Source of the DNA: Paenibacillus sonchi
GTDB taxonomy: Bacteria; Bacillota; Bacilli; Paenibacillales; Paenibacillaceae
Direction: 5' to 3'
Assembly (NCBI RefSeq): GCF_016772475.1
Contig: NZ_CP068595.1
Span: 6,200,001-6,264,000, forward strand
Length of the DNA: 64,000 nt
Shown here: positions 44,254 to 54,081 of the stretch, one piece after another
Layout: every line of letters begins with the position of its first letter
Position numbering within the stretch: the stretch's first letter is position 1
Program-made: the position numbers and the translations under genes
The notes under the pieces: generated by a model
What the model saw: only the letters and a program-made list of their open reading frames with translations
The model's database searches: none
What the model was told of the DNA's origin: nothing

Positions 44254-45393
44254 TTATAGCTTGCCCGCGAGCTCACGGGTTGCCCGGTCACAGTCCTCAA
44301 TTTGCTCCAGATTCGGATGAGCTTCCAGTTCATGATGCTGAAGCACTTCTTCAATAATCTCTTCAATCCGCAAAAAAGGAATTTCATCACGCAGGAAGCG
44401 GGCAACCGCGATTTCGTTAGCAGCATTAAACGCAGTGGTGGCTGTTCCGCCGGCCTTGCCGCACTCAATCGCAAGCTTCAAGGCCGGAAAACGCGCATAA
44501 TCCATTTCCCTGAAAGTTAAGCGCTGAGCTTCTGCCAAAGACAGCCGTTTCGCCGGTGAAGCCCAGCGGTCCGGATAAGTGAGTGCATATTGGATAGGCA
44601 CCCGCATATCCGGGTTGCCCAGCTGGGCAATAATACTGCTGTCCCGGAACTCCACGTAGGAATGGATAATACTCTCCGGATGCAGCAGCACCTGAATCTT
44701 CTCGTACGGCAGGCCAAACAGCCAGTGCGCTTCAATGACTTCCAGCCCTTTATTAACCATGGTGGCAGAATCAATCGTGATTTTGGCCCCCATGCTCCAG
44801 TTGGGATGGCGGAGCGCATCTGCAACCGTAACATGCTTCAGCTGATCCCGTGTATAGTCACGGAAAGAGCCGCCTGAAGCTGTAAGGGTGATGCAGGCAA
44901 TGTCTTCACGGTTCTCACCGTTCAGACATTGAAATATAGCGGAATGCTCGCTGTCGACCGGCAGCAGTTGAACGCCTTTGCGCTCAGCCAGCTCTGTCAC
45001 CAGATGTCCGGCTGTTACAAGCGTCTCCTTATTGGCCAGTCCAATATGACGTCCGGCTTCAATAGCCGCAAGCGTTGACCGCAGACCTACACTGCCCATC
45101 ACAGCCGTCACAACGGTGTCCGCATTGCCTCCGGCAGCAATCTCCACCATTCCTTCGTTTCCGCTGAACAGTTCAACGCCTGGCGGAAGACTGGACCTGA
45201 TCTCCTCGGCCAGCTCTTTCGTGGACACAGAAACACGGCGCGGCTTGAAGCGCCGGACCTGCTCCAGGAGCAGGGCTGTATTGCTGCCTGCCGAGAGCCC
45301 GTCCACTTCGAAGGCATCCGGGTGCATGGCAATCACGTCCAGTGTCTGCGTGCCAATCGAACCCGTAGAGCCGAGAATACTTATTTTTTTCAA
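44254..45393 (-). CDS. dxr: 1-deoxy-D-xylulose-5-phosphate reductoisomerase
   Basis: Second step of the methylerythritol phosphate pathway to isoprenoids. A 379-residue NADPH enzyme: Rossmann motif GSTGSIGTQTLDVI at residues 7-20, catalytic LLPVDSEHSAIFQCL (metal-binding Asp and Glu, near 148-162), TASGGSFRD near 182, and ATMVNKGLEVIEAHWLFG near 220. TTG start at 45393 after AGAAGG. It lies between cdsA and rseP as in Bacillus; products feed undecaprenyl synthesis through UppS nearby. Confidence 0.96.
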   Translation of the reverse strand: MKKISILGSTGSIGTQTLDVIAMHPDAFEVDGLSAGSNTALLLEQVRRFKPRRVSVSTKELAEEIRSSLPPGVELFSGNEGMVEIAAGGNADTVVTAVMGSVGLRSTLAAIEAGRHIGLANKETLVTAGHLVTELAERKGVQLLPVDSEHSAIFQCLNGENREDIACITLTASGGSFRDYTRDQLKHVTVADALRHPNWSMGAKITIDSATMVNKGLEVIEAHWLFGLPYEKIQVLLHPESIIHSYVEFRDSSIIAQLGNPDMRVPIQYALTYPDRWASPAKRLSLAEAQRLTFREMDYARFPALKLAIECGKAGGTATTAFNAANEIAVARFLRDEIPFLRIEEIIEEVLQHHELEAHPNLEQIEDCDRATRELAGKL

Positions 45394-45414
45394 AGTAGAA
45401 CCTTCTCCCTGTCG

Positions 45415-46218
45415 TTAATAGTAAGGCATAAGCATTACGATATGTACGAAAGGAAATACGATAATCCAGCTGTCGCAGCGGTCAAGAATCCCTCCATGAC
45501 CAGGCAGCAGCGAGCCTGAATCCTTAATACCGTACACCCGTTTATAGGCTGACTGTACAAGATCTCCAAGCTGACCCAGAACCGCACATGAAAGCCCGAT
45601 AAGCAGTGCGCGTCCAATAGTCAGCAGATCAGGAATAAATAAGGCAAAGCAGGCGGCAATCAGAATGGAGATCAATACGCCTCCAAGCGCCCCCTCTACT
45701 GTTTTGTTGGGGCTGATTGCCGGCCACAGCTTATTCCTGCCAAAGCTCCGGCCTACAAAATAGGCACCTGCATCACTACCCCAAATACAGCACAGCAGCA
45801 GGAAGGTCCAGATCACCCCATGCCCGTCACTTGCGCCGCGGGCAATCGCCATATAGGAAAAACCCATTCCTATGTATACAATCCCAGTAAACATCAGAGC
45901 TGTTATTTTAATATCCTGCTTGTTCTTGCTGAATACAGTTACCAAGAGGAACAGCAGCAGCAGCAGCCAAATCCCTTGTTCCCAAGACAACCATTCTCGA
46001 GCGCCCATTAAATCCCATGGGATCATAAAGCACATTATGGACAAATAACCTAACATGGCGGTACCGCCGAAGGCTCTAGTGCCCGTCATTTTCACAAATT
46101 CATAATAGCCGATGAGCGCCATAGCTGTAAGCAGCAGCTGGTACGGCCAGCCTCCCCAAAAGCACAATCCCAAAAACACCGCTCCGGCAACAATTCCGGT
46201 AATCAATCGCTGCTTCAA
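45415..46218 (-). CDS. cdsA: Phosphatidate cytidylyltransferase
   Basis: Makes CDP-diacylglycerol, substrate of PgsA, in the membrane. A 267-residue protein with about eight membrane helices and the signature in the C-terminal half: GSDAGAYFVGRSFGRNKLWPAISPNKTVEGALGG near 150-183, ending GHGGILDRCDSWIIVFPFVH with the catalytic Asp. TTG start after a weak GGGAACCT site. The gap to uppS is 21 bp. Confidence 0.95.
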   Translation of the reverse strand: MKQRLITGIVAGAVFLGLCFWGGWPYQLLLTAMALIGYYEFVKMTGTRAFGGTAMLGYLSIMCFMIPWDLMGAREWLSWEQGIWLLLLLFLLVTVFSKNKQDIKITALMFTGIVYIGMGFSYMAIARGASDGHGVIWTFLLLCCIWGSDAGAYFVGRSFGRNKLWPAISPNKTVEGALGGVLISILIAACFALFIPDLLTIGRALLIGLSCAVLGQLGDLVQSAYKRVYGIKDSGSLLPGHGGILDRCDSWIIVFPFVHIVMLMPYY

Positions 46219-46239
46219 AGGTTCCCATCTCCCATCAGG

Positions 46240-47010
46240 CTACTTCAGTCCACCATAACGGCGTGTGCGTCGCTGGTACTCCGCCACAGCCTGCAGCAAA
46301 TGCGTTTTATCAAATTCCGGCCAGTAGGCATCGGTAAACCAAAACTCACTATAGGCAACCTGCCAGAGCATAAAGTTGCTTAGACGCATCTCTCCGCTCG
46401 TACGGATCAAAAGATCCGGATCAGGCAGACCTGAGGTCATCAGCCTGTTGTCTATCAGTTCAGAAGTAATATCCTCTGGTGACAGTAAGCCCGCTTGAAT
46501 ATCCCGGCCCAATCCCCGCATGCAGTCTTCGATTTCTTTACGGGAGCCATAATTCAGCGCAAAATTTAATATAAGTCCTGTATTATGCTTGGTCCGCTCC
46601 ACTGCCTCCTCCATCGCCTTGCGGGTATGGGCGGGCAGGGCATCGGTATCGCCCATCACACGCACTTGCACGTTTTTTTCGATAAGTTCATCCAGCTCCA
46701 GAGCCAAAAACTCCACTGGCAGACGCATCAAAAAGTCTACTTCTTCCTTCGGCCGTTTCCAGTTCTCAGTAGAGAAAGCGTACATGGTCAAGAACTCCAC
46801 TCCCAGATCATTCGCAGCAATCGTGGTACGTTTGACTGCCTTCATCCCGTTCTGGTGCCCGACGATTCGCGGCAAGCCGCGGCGTTTAGCCCAGCGGCCA
46901 TTCCCATCCATAATAACTGCGACGTGCCGGGGGATGTTATCCGGTGAAATCTCGACTGGCTGCTCCTGCCTGTCTTTACGGCTCAGCCACGCTTGAATCC
47001 GTTTGATCAT
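46240..47010 (-). CDS. uppS: Undecaprenyl pyrophosphate synthase (isoprenyl transferase)
   Basis: Makes the C55 lipid carrier for cell-wall synthesis from farnesyl-PP and eight isopentenyl-PP. A 256-residue cis-prenyltransferase: HVAVIMDGNGRWAKRRGLPR with the catalytic Asp near residue 33, FSTENWKRP near 83, and the ending LIRTSGEMRLSNFMLWQVAYSEFWFTDAYWPEF. ATG at 47010 has GGAGG 8 bp upstream; an in-frame start at 47046 would add 12 residues without a site. Confidence 0.96.
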   Translation of the reverse strand: MIKRIQAWLSRKDRQEQPVEISPDNIPRHVAVIMDGNGRWAKRRGLPRIVGHQNGMKAVKRTTIAANDLGVEFLTMYAFSTENWKRPKEEVDFLMRLPVEFLALELDELIEKNVQVRVMGDTDALPAHTRKAMEEAVERTKHNTGLILNFALNYGSRKEIEDCMRGLGRDIQAGLLSPEDITSELIDNRLMTSGLPDPDLLIRTSGEMRLSNFMLWQVAYSEFWFTDAYWPEFDKTHLLQAVAEYQRRTRRYGGLK

Positions 47011-47088
47011 TTCCGTTTCCTCCAAGCTCTTATCAGAAAGAGACAAACCCCACCATAAACGGAGGGGCCTGAAGTCTCTTGAATTCCA

Positions 47089-47642
47089 TTATACTTCCAT
47101 AATCTCTTTTTCTTTGGCCAAGAGCACTTTATCAACTTCAGCTATGAACTTATCCGTTGACTTCTGAATGTCCTCCTGGTGCCCGTGGGATTCATCTTCC
47201 GAAATTCCGTTCTTCTCCATCTTCTTGATGTCATCATTGGCATCACGGCGGATGTTGCGGATAGCCACCTTGGCTTCCTCACCAAATTTCTTGGTGAATT
47301 TCACCAGTTCAGTGCGGCGTTCTTCGGTCAGCGGCGGGATGGATAGGCGGATAATCGTTCCGTCGTTCGCCGGAGTAATTCCGATATCCGATTTCAGGAT
47401 CGCTCGTTCGATATCGGACATCGAAGTTTTATCCCAAGGCTGAATCAGCAATGTCCGTGAATCCGGCGTGCTGATATTGGCCAGCTGGTTGATCGGGGTA
47501 GGCGCACCGTAATACTCCACTTGAATGCGGTCCAGAAGTGACGCCGAAGCGCGTCCCGCCCGCAGTGTCGCCAAATCGCGTTTTAGTGATAAAATCGCTT
47601 TTTCCATACGCTCTTCGGCATTTTTCTTCACCGATTGTGGCA

Positions 47643-47643
<1 letters not shown>
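47089..47643 (-). CDS. frr: Ribosome recycling factor
   Basis: Splits post-termination ribosomes with EF-G. A 184-residue protein, standard length, with [19 protein letters not shown] near residues 30-48, and the helical-bundle ends at both termini. Its ATG overlaps the pyrH stop by one base (TAATG), so the two are translationally coupled. Confidence 0.97.
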
Positions 47644-48389
<746 letters not shown>

Positions 48390-48392
48390 TTA

Positions 48393-48431
48393 CAAAAGAC
48401 GGAACACTACGTGTATGTGTTCCGCTCTTTT
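48393..48431 (-). terminator. Symmetrical terminator between tsf and pyrH
   Basis: CGGAACAC (48407..48400 in the + strand) and GTGTTCCG (48417..48424) pair perfectly and are extended by an AAAAG/CTTTT pair across small bulges, giving T-runs on both strands. It probably reduces read-through from rpsB-tsf into pyrH-frr. Confidence 0.7.
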
Positions 48432-48476
48432 GATGCTTGCCATTATTCAATTCTGTAAGCTGTAAACAGTGTGCTG

Positions 48477-49127
48477 TTATTGATTGACTTGCGCCATAAC
48501 TTCTTCTACAAAGTTGTCAACTTTCTTTTCCAGACCTTCGCCCAGCTCATAACGGACAAAGCGGCGGATGGAGATGTTTTCTCCGATCGTGCTGATTTTT
48601 TCGTTCAGCAGTTGGGAGATCGTTTTGTCTTGGTCTTTCACAAAGGTTTGTTCCAGCAGACAGTGTTCTTCGTAGAACTTGCTGATGCGGCCTTCTACCA
48701 TTTTTTCAACGATTTTTTCCGGCTTGCCTTCGTTCAGCGCTTGAGCCTTCAGAATTTCTTTTTCTTTCTCTACAGCTTCAGCCGGCACTTCTTCACGACG
48801 AACATAAAGCGGGTTAGCTGCTGCGATCTGCATAGCGATATCACGGGCAAATTCCTTGAAGGAATCCGTTTTACCTACGAAGTCAGTTTCGCAGTTGATT
48901 TCCACAAGCACGCCAATGCGTCCGCCAGCGTGGATGTAAGATTCAACAACACCTTCGGTTGCAATACGTCCAGCTTTGTTAGCAGCTGCGGAAAGACCTT
49001 TTTCACGAAGCAATTCTGCTGCTTTGGTGATATCACCGTTAGCTTCTTCCAGCGCTTTTTTGCAATCCAGCATGCCTGCGCCAGTTCTTTCACGAAGTTC
49101 TTTTACTGCTTTTGCATCTACTGCCAT
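48477..49127 (-). CDS. tsf: Elongation factor Ts
   Basis: Nucleotide exchange factor for EF-Tu. A 216-residue protein, the short Firmicutes form: N-terminal UBA-like [23 protein letters not shown] at residues 9-31, then a core domain with [32 protein letters not shown] after GGAGGGGAAATAACA. It follows rpsB in the usual pair with a terminator-like hairpin between. Confidence 0.97.
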   Translation of the reverse strand: MAVDAKAVKELRERTGAGMLDCKKALEEANGDITKAAELLREKGLSAAANKAGRIATEGVVESYIHAGGRIGVLVEINCETDFVGKTDSFKEFARDIAMQIAAANPLYVRREEVPAEAVEKEKEILKAQALNEGKPEKIVEKMVEGRISKFYEEHCLLEQTFVKDQDKTISQLLNEKISTIGENISIRRFVRYELGEGLEKKVDNFVEEVMAQVNQ

Positions 49128-49183
49128 TGTTATTTCCCCTCCAGATAGTTGTCGTTATATTGCATTTTCAAGTCTATTATCCT

Positions 49184-49230
49184 AAAAAAAGGGCAGTGAG
49201 AGGTTATCCACCTGCCAACCACCCTTTTCA
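49184..49230 (-). terminator. Attenuator-type terminator between rpsB and tsf
   Basis: AAAAGGG... pairs with ...CCCTTTT around a stem with several G-U pairs, followed by seven T residues on the minus strand. It sits in the 133-bp rpsB-tsf gap, where partial termination is expected. Confidence 0.6.
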
Positions 49231-49260
49231 TTTAAGTTCTTGTTAAGTCCCGGCTGCTGC

Positions 49261-49962
49261 TTAAGCTGTAGTTGTATCTTCGCCCTGGTGAGCTTCAACC
49301 ACTGCGTCAGCCATTTTGCCAGTGAGCAATTTCACGGCGCGGATCGCGTCGTCATTACCCGGAATTACATAGTCGATTTCATCCGGATCACAGTTGGTAT
49401 CAACGATAGCCACGATTGGGATACCCAGTTTGCGGGCTTCCGCAACAGCGATGCGCTCTTTACGCGGGTCAATGATAAACAGCGCGCTAGGCAGGCCTTT
49501 CATGTTTTTGATACCGCCGAGGAATTTTTCAAGACGATCTTTCTCTTTGCGGAGAAGGATAACTTCTTTCTTAGGCAGAACTGCGAAGGTACCGTCTTCT
49601 TCCCAAAGTTCCAATTTCTTCAGACGGTCAATCCGTTTCTGAATAGTCTGGAAGTTAGTCAGGGTACCACCCAGCCAACGTTGGTTAATGAAGAACATAC
49701 CCGAACGTTCAGCTTCTTCTTTTACGGAATCCTGTGCCTGCTTCTTAGTTCCTACGAATAGGATTGTGCCGTTGTCGCCAGCGACGCTTTTTACAAAGTT
49801 GTAAGCTTCCTCTACCTTCTTGACTGTCTTTTGCAAGTCAATAATGTAAATTCCGTTTCTTTCAGTGAAGATATAACGATCCATCTTTGGATTCCAACGA
49901 CGGGTCTGGTGACCGAAGTGAACCCCAGCTTCGAGAAGCTGTTTCATGGAGATTACTGCCAT
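49261..49962 (-). CDS. rpsB: 30S ribosomal protein S2
   Basis: A 233-residue protein of the small subunit head-body junction. Typical blocks: [27 protein letters not shown] at the start, [21 protein letters not shown] near 95-115, and [54 protein letters not shown] at 49962 has AGGAGG 9 bp upstream. It has its own promoter and a structured leader of about 120 nt. Confidence 0.98.
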   Translation of the reverse strand: MAVISMKQLLEAGVHFGHQTRRWNPKMDRYIFTERNGIYIIDLQKTVKKVEEAYNFVKSVAGDNGTILFVGTKKQAQDSVKEEAERSGMFFINQRWLGGTLTNFQTIQKRIDRLKKLELWEEDGTFAVLPKKEVILLRKEKDRLEKFLGGIKNMKGLPSALFIIDPRKERIAVAEARKLGIPIVAIVDTNCDPDEIDYVIPGNDDAIRAVKLLTGKMADAVVEAHQGEDTTTA

Positions 49963-50004
49963 CTTCACACACCTCCTAGGTTTGGTTTATTGTGTGTCTC
50001 CTCC

Positions 50005-50058
50005 GCCGCGTGTCATTTTCCTACAAGACTTTCTTCAGAAGAAAGCACCCCTTGTCGA
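50005..50058 (-). promoter_or_regulatory. Structured rpsB leader (candidate S2 autoregulation site)
   Basis: In the minus-strand leader, ACAAG and CTTGT enclose a CTTTCTTC/GAAGAAAG stem, making a compact two-stem hairpin upstream of the ribosome site. Structured rpsB leaders bound by S2 are known in several bacteria; identity with those cannot be shown by eye. Confidence 0.4.
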
Positions 50059-50091
50059 AATCAACCGGCGTGTGTTTTAACACCGTTTATT

Positions 50092-50120
50092 ACTATACCA
50101 TATTCAAACAGCGTATGCAA
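50092..50120 (-). promoter_or_regulatory. SigA promoter of rpsB-tsf
   Basis: TTGCAT (50120..50115) and TATAGT (50097..50092) separated by 17 bp on the minus strand, about 130 bp before the rpsB ATG. Confidence 0.7.
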
Positions 50121-50161
50121 CGCTTCATGTTAATTTCTTAGGGGCCATGCTGCGCCTACGT

Positions 50162-50809
50162 TTACTTCACGGTAATCAGCTTGTCGATGATAGAATCGAT
50201 GCTTTCTCCCTTTGTAAAGTTATAGCCGCCGTACTGAATTTTTGTATTGATTTTACGGCTGATGGCGCTTTTGAGAAACTCTGCCTTATCCTTGACCACT
50301 CCAGCCTCAGCCAAAAGATCAGCGGTCCCGGAGAGCGTTGCTCCTGTAGGGATCTTTACGGAAATCCCGCCTGCTGCCGCCGGATCGGGTGTGGAGGGTG
50401 CTTGTACCGGCAGCTTCGTTGCCTGCGGTTTCACTGCGGCCGTGGTCTTGGGTGCAGCAGGTGCTGAAGGCTCCGCAGGTGTTACAGCAGCGGTTGGCTG
50501 TGAAGCAGCCTTGGGCGAAGCTGCAGGCGAGGCTTGCGGGGATGCAGAAGGTTTGGCGGAGCCTGCCGGAGCCGTCGCGGCCGGATTTCCCGCCGCAGCG
50601 GGATCTTTGCTCCGCTGATCCCCTTCTCCCTCTGCTGCCGGTGCATCAGCAGCTTTGTCGGTTACTGTCAGGTTCAGCTTGGCCGCTTCCTTGAGCAGCT
50701 GCTCTTTGGTCATAGGGGCGGCTCCGCCGGCGAGCATCAGTTGAAGCAGCAACGCTCCGCTAATCAGTCCGGCACCAAGGCCAAGCATGAACGAGCGATT
50801 CTTGATCAT
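50162..50809 (-). CDS. Membrane-anchored protein with an MltG/YceG-like LysM-type domain
   Basis: A 215-residue protein. One N-terminal membrane helix (about 7-27) with a short cytoplasmic tail, a low-complexity Ala/Pro/Ser/Lys linker (about 55-145), and a C-terminal domain of about 65 residues (ISVKIPTGATLSGTADLLAEAGVV ... GGYNFTKGESIDSIIDKL) that resembles the LysM-like module at the front of MltG/YceG lytic transglycosylases. The transglycosylase catalytic domain itself is missing. It overlaps the upstream SwrB-like gene by 4 bp (ATGA) and ends the flagellar operon before the rpsB promoter. The role is unknown; peptidoglycan binding is only a guess. Confidence 0.7.
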   Translation of the reverse strand: MIKNRSFMLGLGAGLISGALLLQLMLAGGAAPMTKEQLLKEAAKLNLTVTDKAADAPAAEGEGDQRSKDPAAAGNPAATAPAGSAKPSASPQASPAASPKAASQPTAAVTPAEPSAPAAPKTTAAVKPQATKLPVQAPSTPDPAAAGGISVKIPTGATLSGTADLLAEAGVVKDKAEFLKSAISRKINTKIQYGGYNFTKGESIDSIIDKLITVK

Positions 50810-51372
50810 ACCGACTCCTCCTGCTTGGCCAGCTGCAGAATCAGCTGGACTTCTCCGCGCTGCAGACCTGCAGTCTTAGCAATAGAGTCAATAGATTTAC
50901 CTTGCTCATGCAGCTCGAACAACCGGGGATAACGCTGCTTGATCGAACTGACCGGTTTGGGTTTGGGAGCAGGCTCTCCGGTTAAAGGCTCCTTGACGCC
51001 CTGCTCAGCCGTCCCCGCAGCGCTGCCCTTGCCAAAGGCTGCTGACAGCTGGAGCAGGCTTTTTTCCTCAGCGGTCAGCCGGGCTTCCAGGAGCAGCGAG
51101 CTTTTTTGCAGTTCGGCCACCTGCTCCCGCAGACCGGCAATTTCCTCCTGGAGGGCAGCCCGGTTATTCTGGGACTGCTGCTTGATGCCGCTGACCAGCT
51201 GCAGCAAGTTGTCATTATCACGCTCGATGTCTGCCATATACAGCTCAAGCGCGGCTTCGGTCTCTTTTAAACTTTGTCGGTCCGCTGTCTCGTTCTTGCT
51301 GCGGGCTGGCAGTCTCAGGGCATAGACGATAGCTACAGCGCCAACCAGCACGATGTATACCCATGGTTGCAA
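50806..51372 (-). CDS. SwrB-like membrane protein (coiled coil plus HTH-like C-terminus)
   Basis: A 188-residue protein: one N-terminal membrane helix (about 5-22), a long coiled coil (about 30-115), a Pro/Lys linker, and a C-terminal helix-turn-helix-like segment (YPRLFELHEQGKSIDSIAKTAGLQRGEVQLILQL, residues about 147-180). This layout and the position just beyond sigD match Bacillus SwrB (YlxL), which promotes flagellar type III export activation and swarming. TTG start with AAGGAG 9 bp upstream. Sequence similarity to SwrB seems limited to the C-terminal segment, so the function is an inference from layout and context. Confidence 0.7.
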   Translation of the reverse strand: MQPWVYIVLVGAVAIVYALRLPARSKNETADRQSLKETEAALELYMADIERDNDNLLQLVSGIKQQSQNNRAALQEEIAGLREQVAELQKSSLLLEARLTAEEKSLLQLSAAFGKGSAAGTAEQGVKEPLTGEPAPKPKPVSSIKQRYPRLFELHEQGKSIDSIAKTAGLQRGEVQLILQLAKQEESV

Positions 51373-51412
51373 GTGCCTTATCTCCTTTTGCTGTTCAATT
51401 CAATACTGTCCA

Positions 51413-51724
51413 TTATAGACTCAGGTCAATGCGGTGTCCCTTATAGGGATGCTCAGCATCGTGAGCAGTCTCGGTCTTTTGAGGTTTGGGCGGGGCAGAA
51501 TGGCCGCCTGGCTGTTGGCCTCCGCCTCCATGATCGCGCAGAGCCGGTTCAGCGGATTCATCCACTTCACTGCTCCGCTGGGCGAGCTGTTCCGTCTGCT
51601 TCACATTCTGCCCGGCCAGCTGCTGCTGATCCAGCGCGGGACGATGCTGCAATCCGTTTTGAATTTTGCCTGCCTCCGTTGTCCGGGGCACAGCAATTTG
51701 GAGTTCCACCGGTTTCAGACTCAT
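51413..51724 (-). CDS. Small conserved protein in the flagellar cluster
   Basis: A 103-residue hydrophilic protein, rich in Gln and Pro, without membrane segment. The two ends look conserved: an N-terminal LKPVELQIAVPRTTEAGKIQ segment and a C-terminal HPYKGHRIDLSL that resembles the end of small uncharacterised proteins in flagellar clusters of other Firmicutes; the middle (about 25-90) looks disordered. ATG start after GGAGAGGGTATT. It lies between the FapA-family gene and the SwrB-like gene on the same strand. Function unknown. Confidence 0.68.
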   Translation of the reverse strand: MSLKPVELQIAVPRTTEAGKIQNGLQHRPALDQQQLAGQNVKQTEQLAQRSSEVDESAEPALRDHGGGGQQPGGHSAPPKPQKTETAHDAEHPYKGHRIDLSL

Positions 51725-51809
51725 AATACCCTCTCCTCCACTGAAATGTTCACAGCGCTAAGCATAGGAATCCTGTACCTCCGGTAAACCGCCACAGCTG
51801 GCCCAGGCT

Positions 51810-53213
51810 TTACAGGTTAGGCGTCATGGTTATATCACCGTCGCTGTAAATGAAGGTAACCCGTTCTGTCGGGTCCTTCACAAAGCGGGTATACCTGCCG
51901 ATAACAATCTTAGAGCCTCCATAGATGGTTTTAATAACCTCTACTCTGGCTCTGCCGGTATCCTCCAGCATTCTCTCAATCTCAAGGACGCGCTCTTTGA
52001 TTTTTTTCTCCTCACGCATATGGGATTGCTTGGTAGCGTTCAGCTTCACACGAAGAGCCACCTTGTCAGGAGAGAGTTGACCGTTGTTTGCAAGCTGGTT
52101 AAGCAGATACAAAGCTTTGTTGGTCTTATCCTCATTCTCCAGCAGATGGCGCAATTCCTGGCGCAGTTCGTTGATCTCATTTCTAAGCTCAGGAACCACG
52201 CCTACCTCAATTGCTGTTGCTGTCGACATGGTGTTGCCGATGGTTCGCGCCACAACGCGTTCACCGGCCTGCACGATGCCCCCCACAATCAACCCCTTCG
52301 CACCATTGCACAGGACATCCCTGCCGGCCCTGATATTGGAATGCATCACGCTCTGTGTCACAATCACATCCTCGCCGGCGACTACATTCCCGTCCTGGAT
52401 GAAGGAAACCTTCACATTTTTACCGGCGCTTACAAGACCTTTGTTGTATCCGATAATCCCTCCGGTAATTTCAATGGAGCCTCCGGAGATCAGTTCTGCT
52501 CCTTCAACCCCGCCTACCACACGGATATCACCCGCAGATTTGACGGTGAAACCTGTCAGCACGTTCCCCCGGATCACAACTGTACCCACAAAATCAATGT
52601 TGCCTGTGCTGTAATCCACATCCCCATTGACTTCATAGACCGGAAAAACATTAATTTTGCCTTTGTCGGTTAAGGTCACAAGCCCATCAATTGCTGCATA
52701 CATGGCCGTTTCTTCCTGATCGACCAGCACGTTCTTGCCTACTTTGAAATGAGCCTCTTTGCCTGGTCTGAACGGCAGTTCCTCCCCAGTAACCATCGTG
52801 CCGCTTTTTCCCGGTTCCGGCGGAATGATTTTGGCGATAATCTGGCCTTTCAGAACATTATGAAGCCGCACCAGATCCTTGTAATCCACTTTCCCATCCG
52901 CCTTCTCCAGCGGTTTGCGGTCCTCTTCCAGATCGACAGTGAGTACTACTCTTCCGTCAGTACCATTTACAGCAGGTTCACCTATTGCAATAGGCACCCT
53001 ACTGAAAAAATACTCTTCTGGGTTGCTGCTGATGCGTTGAACGATGTCCCGCTGAATCCCGTAGCGAATGTTGTGACTGTGCAGGAAGCTTTCCAGATCT
53101 TCAACCGTACAGGAGAAATTTTCATCCTTCTTAGAAAACTGAAGGTAAGCAATCCCCTTATCCTCCGAAAAGTTGATGCTAATATACTGGCTCAAAACAT
53201 AATGACCGATCAA
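51810..53213 (-). CDS. FapA family protein (DUF342)
   Basis: A 467-residue polymerising beta-helix protein of the DUF342/FapA family. The central beta-helix (about 165-345) shows repeating short hydrophobic strands with Gly turns (YSTGNIDFVGTVVIRGNVLTGFTVKSAGDIRVVGGVEGA), followed by a coiled-coil segment (about 350-425) and a short C-terminal domain. TTG start with GGGGGAG 6 bp upstream. It follows sigD by 30 bp. A link to flagella is suggested by context; the exact role in Firmicutes is unknown. Confidence 0.87.
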   Translation of the reverse strand: MIGHYVLSQYISINFSEDKGIAYLQFSKKDENFSCTVEDLESFLHSHNIRYGIQRDIVQRISSNPEEYFFSRVPIAIGEPAVNGTDGRVVLTVDLEEDRKPLEKADGKVDYKDLVRLHNVLKGQIIAKIIPPEPGKSGTMVTGEELPFRPGKEAHFKVGKNVLVDQEETAMYAAIDGLVTLTDKGKINVFPVYEVNGDVDYSTGNIDFVGTVVIRGNVLTGFTVKSAGDIRVVGGVEGAELISGGSIEITGGIIGYNKGLVSAGKNVKVSFIQDGNVVAGEDVIVTQSVMHSNIRAGRDVLCNGAKGLIVGGIVQAGERVVARTIGNTMSTATAIEVGVVPELRNEINELRQELRHLLENEDKTNKALYLLNQLANNGQLSPDKVALRVKLNATKQSHMREEKKIKERVLEIERMLEDTGRARVEVIKTIYGGSKIVIGRYTRFVKDPTERVTFIYSDGDITMTPNL

Positions 53214-53243
53214 TTTCTGCTCCCCCTTGTCACCGTCGCCCGG

Positions 53244-54032
53244 TTAGTCGTTTTGCATGAGAAGATCCCGGTTTTTCTCAAGTGTTCCTCTCAGCCGCAA
53301 AATAGCTTTGGAATGAAGCTGCGAAATCCGTGAAGGAGACAGTGACATCACCTCGGCGATCTCGCTCAATGACAAATCTTCATAATATAAAAGGGACACA
53401 ACTGTCCGTTCTTTCACTGTTAATTTCTCGATGCCTTTGGTCAGGGTATCTCGTAGATAAAATTCATTCACTTTTCGATCCGGGTTCTTGGCTTTATCGT
53501 CCACCAATATGGACATACGGGTCTCTGATTCTTCTTCACGGATGGGATCCTCAAGCGAGCATAGCGACATGACCGCCACATCCTGCAGCATATTTTGAAA
53601 TTCCGGCTCCGTAATGTTCAAATACTGGCTCATTTCCTCGTCACTCACAGATCTCAAGTATTTCTGTTCCAGCTGCTGGTAGGCATCCTCGATTTTTTTG
53701 GCTTTTTCCCGCACCGATCTGGGAACCCAGTCACTTTGCCGCAACGAGTCAAGGATCGCTCCGCGCACACGCCAGGATGCATAGGTCTGAAACTGGAGCC
53801 CCCGCTTGTAATCAAACTTCTCAATCGCGTCAATCAAGCCCATCACACCATTGCTGGCCAAATCGTCTTTGGATACATTCTTAGGCAGTCCCACTGCCAA
53901 ACGGCTGGATACGTAGTCAACAATATGGAGATAACTCTCAATCAGCTTCTTTTTGGCTTCAGGATTCCCGTGCTCTTTCCACTGCTCCCAGAGCCCGTCA
54001 GTTTCTGATTGAGTAGCTTTATGCTCGTTCAA
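53244..54032 (-). CDS. sigD: RNA polymerase sigma factor SigD (sigma-28, FliA/WhiG type)
   Basis: Directs transcription of late flagellar, chemotaxis and autolysin genes. A 262-residue protein: region 2 with DLASNGVMGLIDAIEKFDYKRGLQFQTYASWRVRGAILDSLR (about 55-97), region 3 (about 105-180), and region 4 HTH with LSLSEIAEVMSLSPSRISQLHSKAILRLR (about 220-248). TTG start at 54032 with AAGGGTG 7 bp upstream. It is encoded inside the che/flh operon, as in Bacillus, so its amount depends on operon read-through. A matching FlgM is not in the window. Confidence 0.95.
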   Translation of the reverse strand: MNEHKATQSETDGLWEQWKEHGNPEAKKKLIESYLHIVDYVSSRLAVGLPKNVSKDDLASNGVMGLIDAIEKFDYKRGLQFQTYASWRVRGAILDSLRQSDWVPRSVREKAKKIEDAYQQLEQKYLRSVSDEEMSQYLNITEPEFQNMLQDVAVMSLCSLEDPIREEESETRMSILVDDKAKNPDRKVNEFYLRDTLTKGIEKLTVKERTVVSLLYYEDLSLSEIAEVMSLSPSRISQLHSKAILRLRGTLEKNRDLLMQND

Positions 54033-54081
54033 CGGCTTTCACCCTTCCCAAAGTGTAGTCAGCGGGCCTAACAGAACCCGC

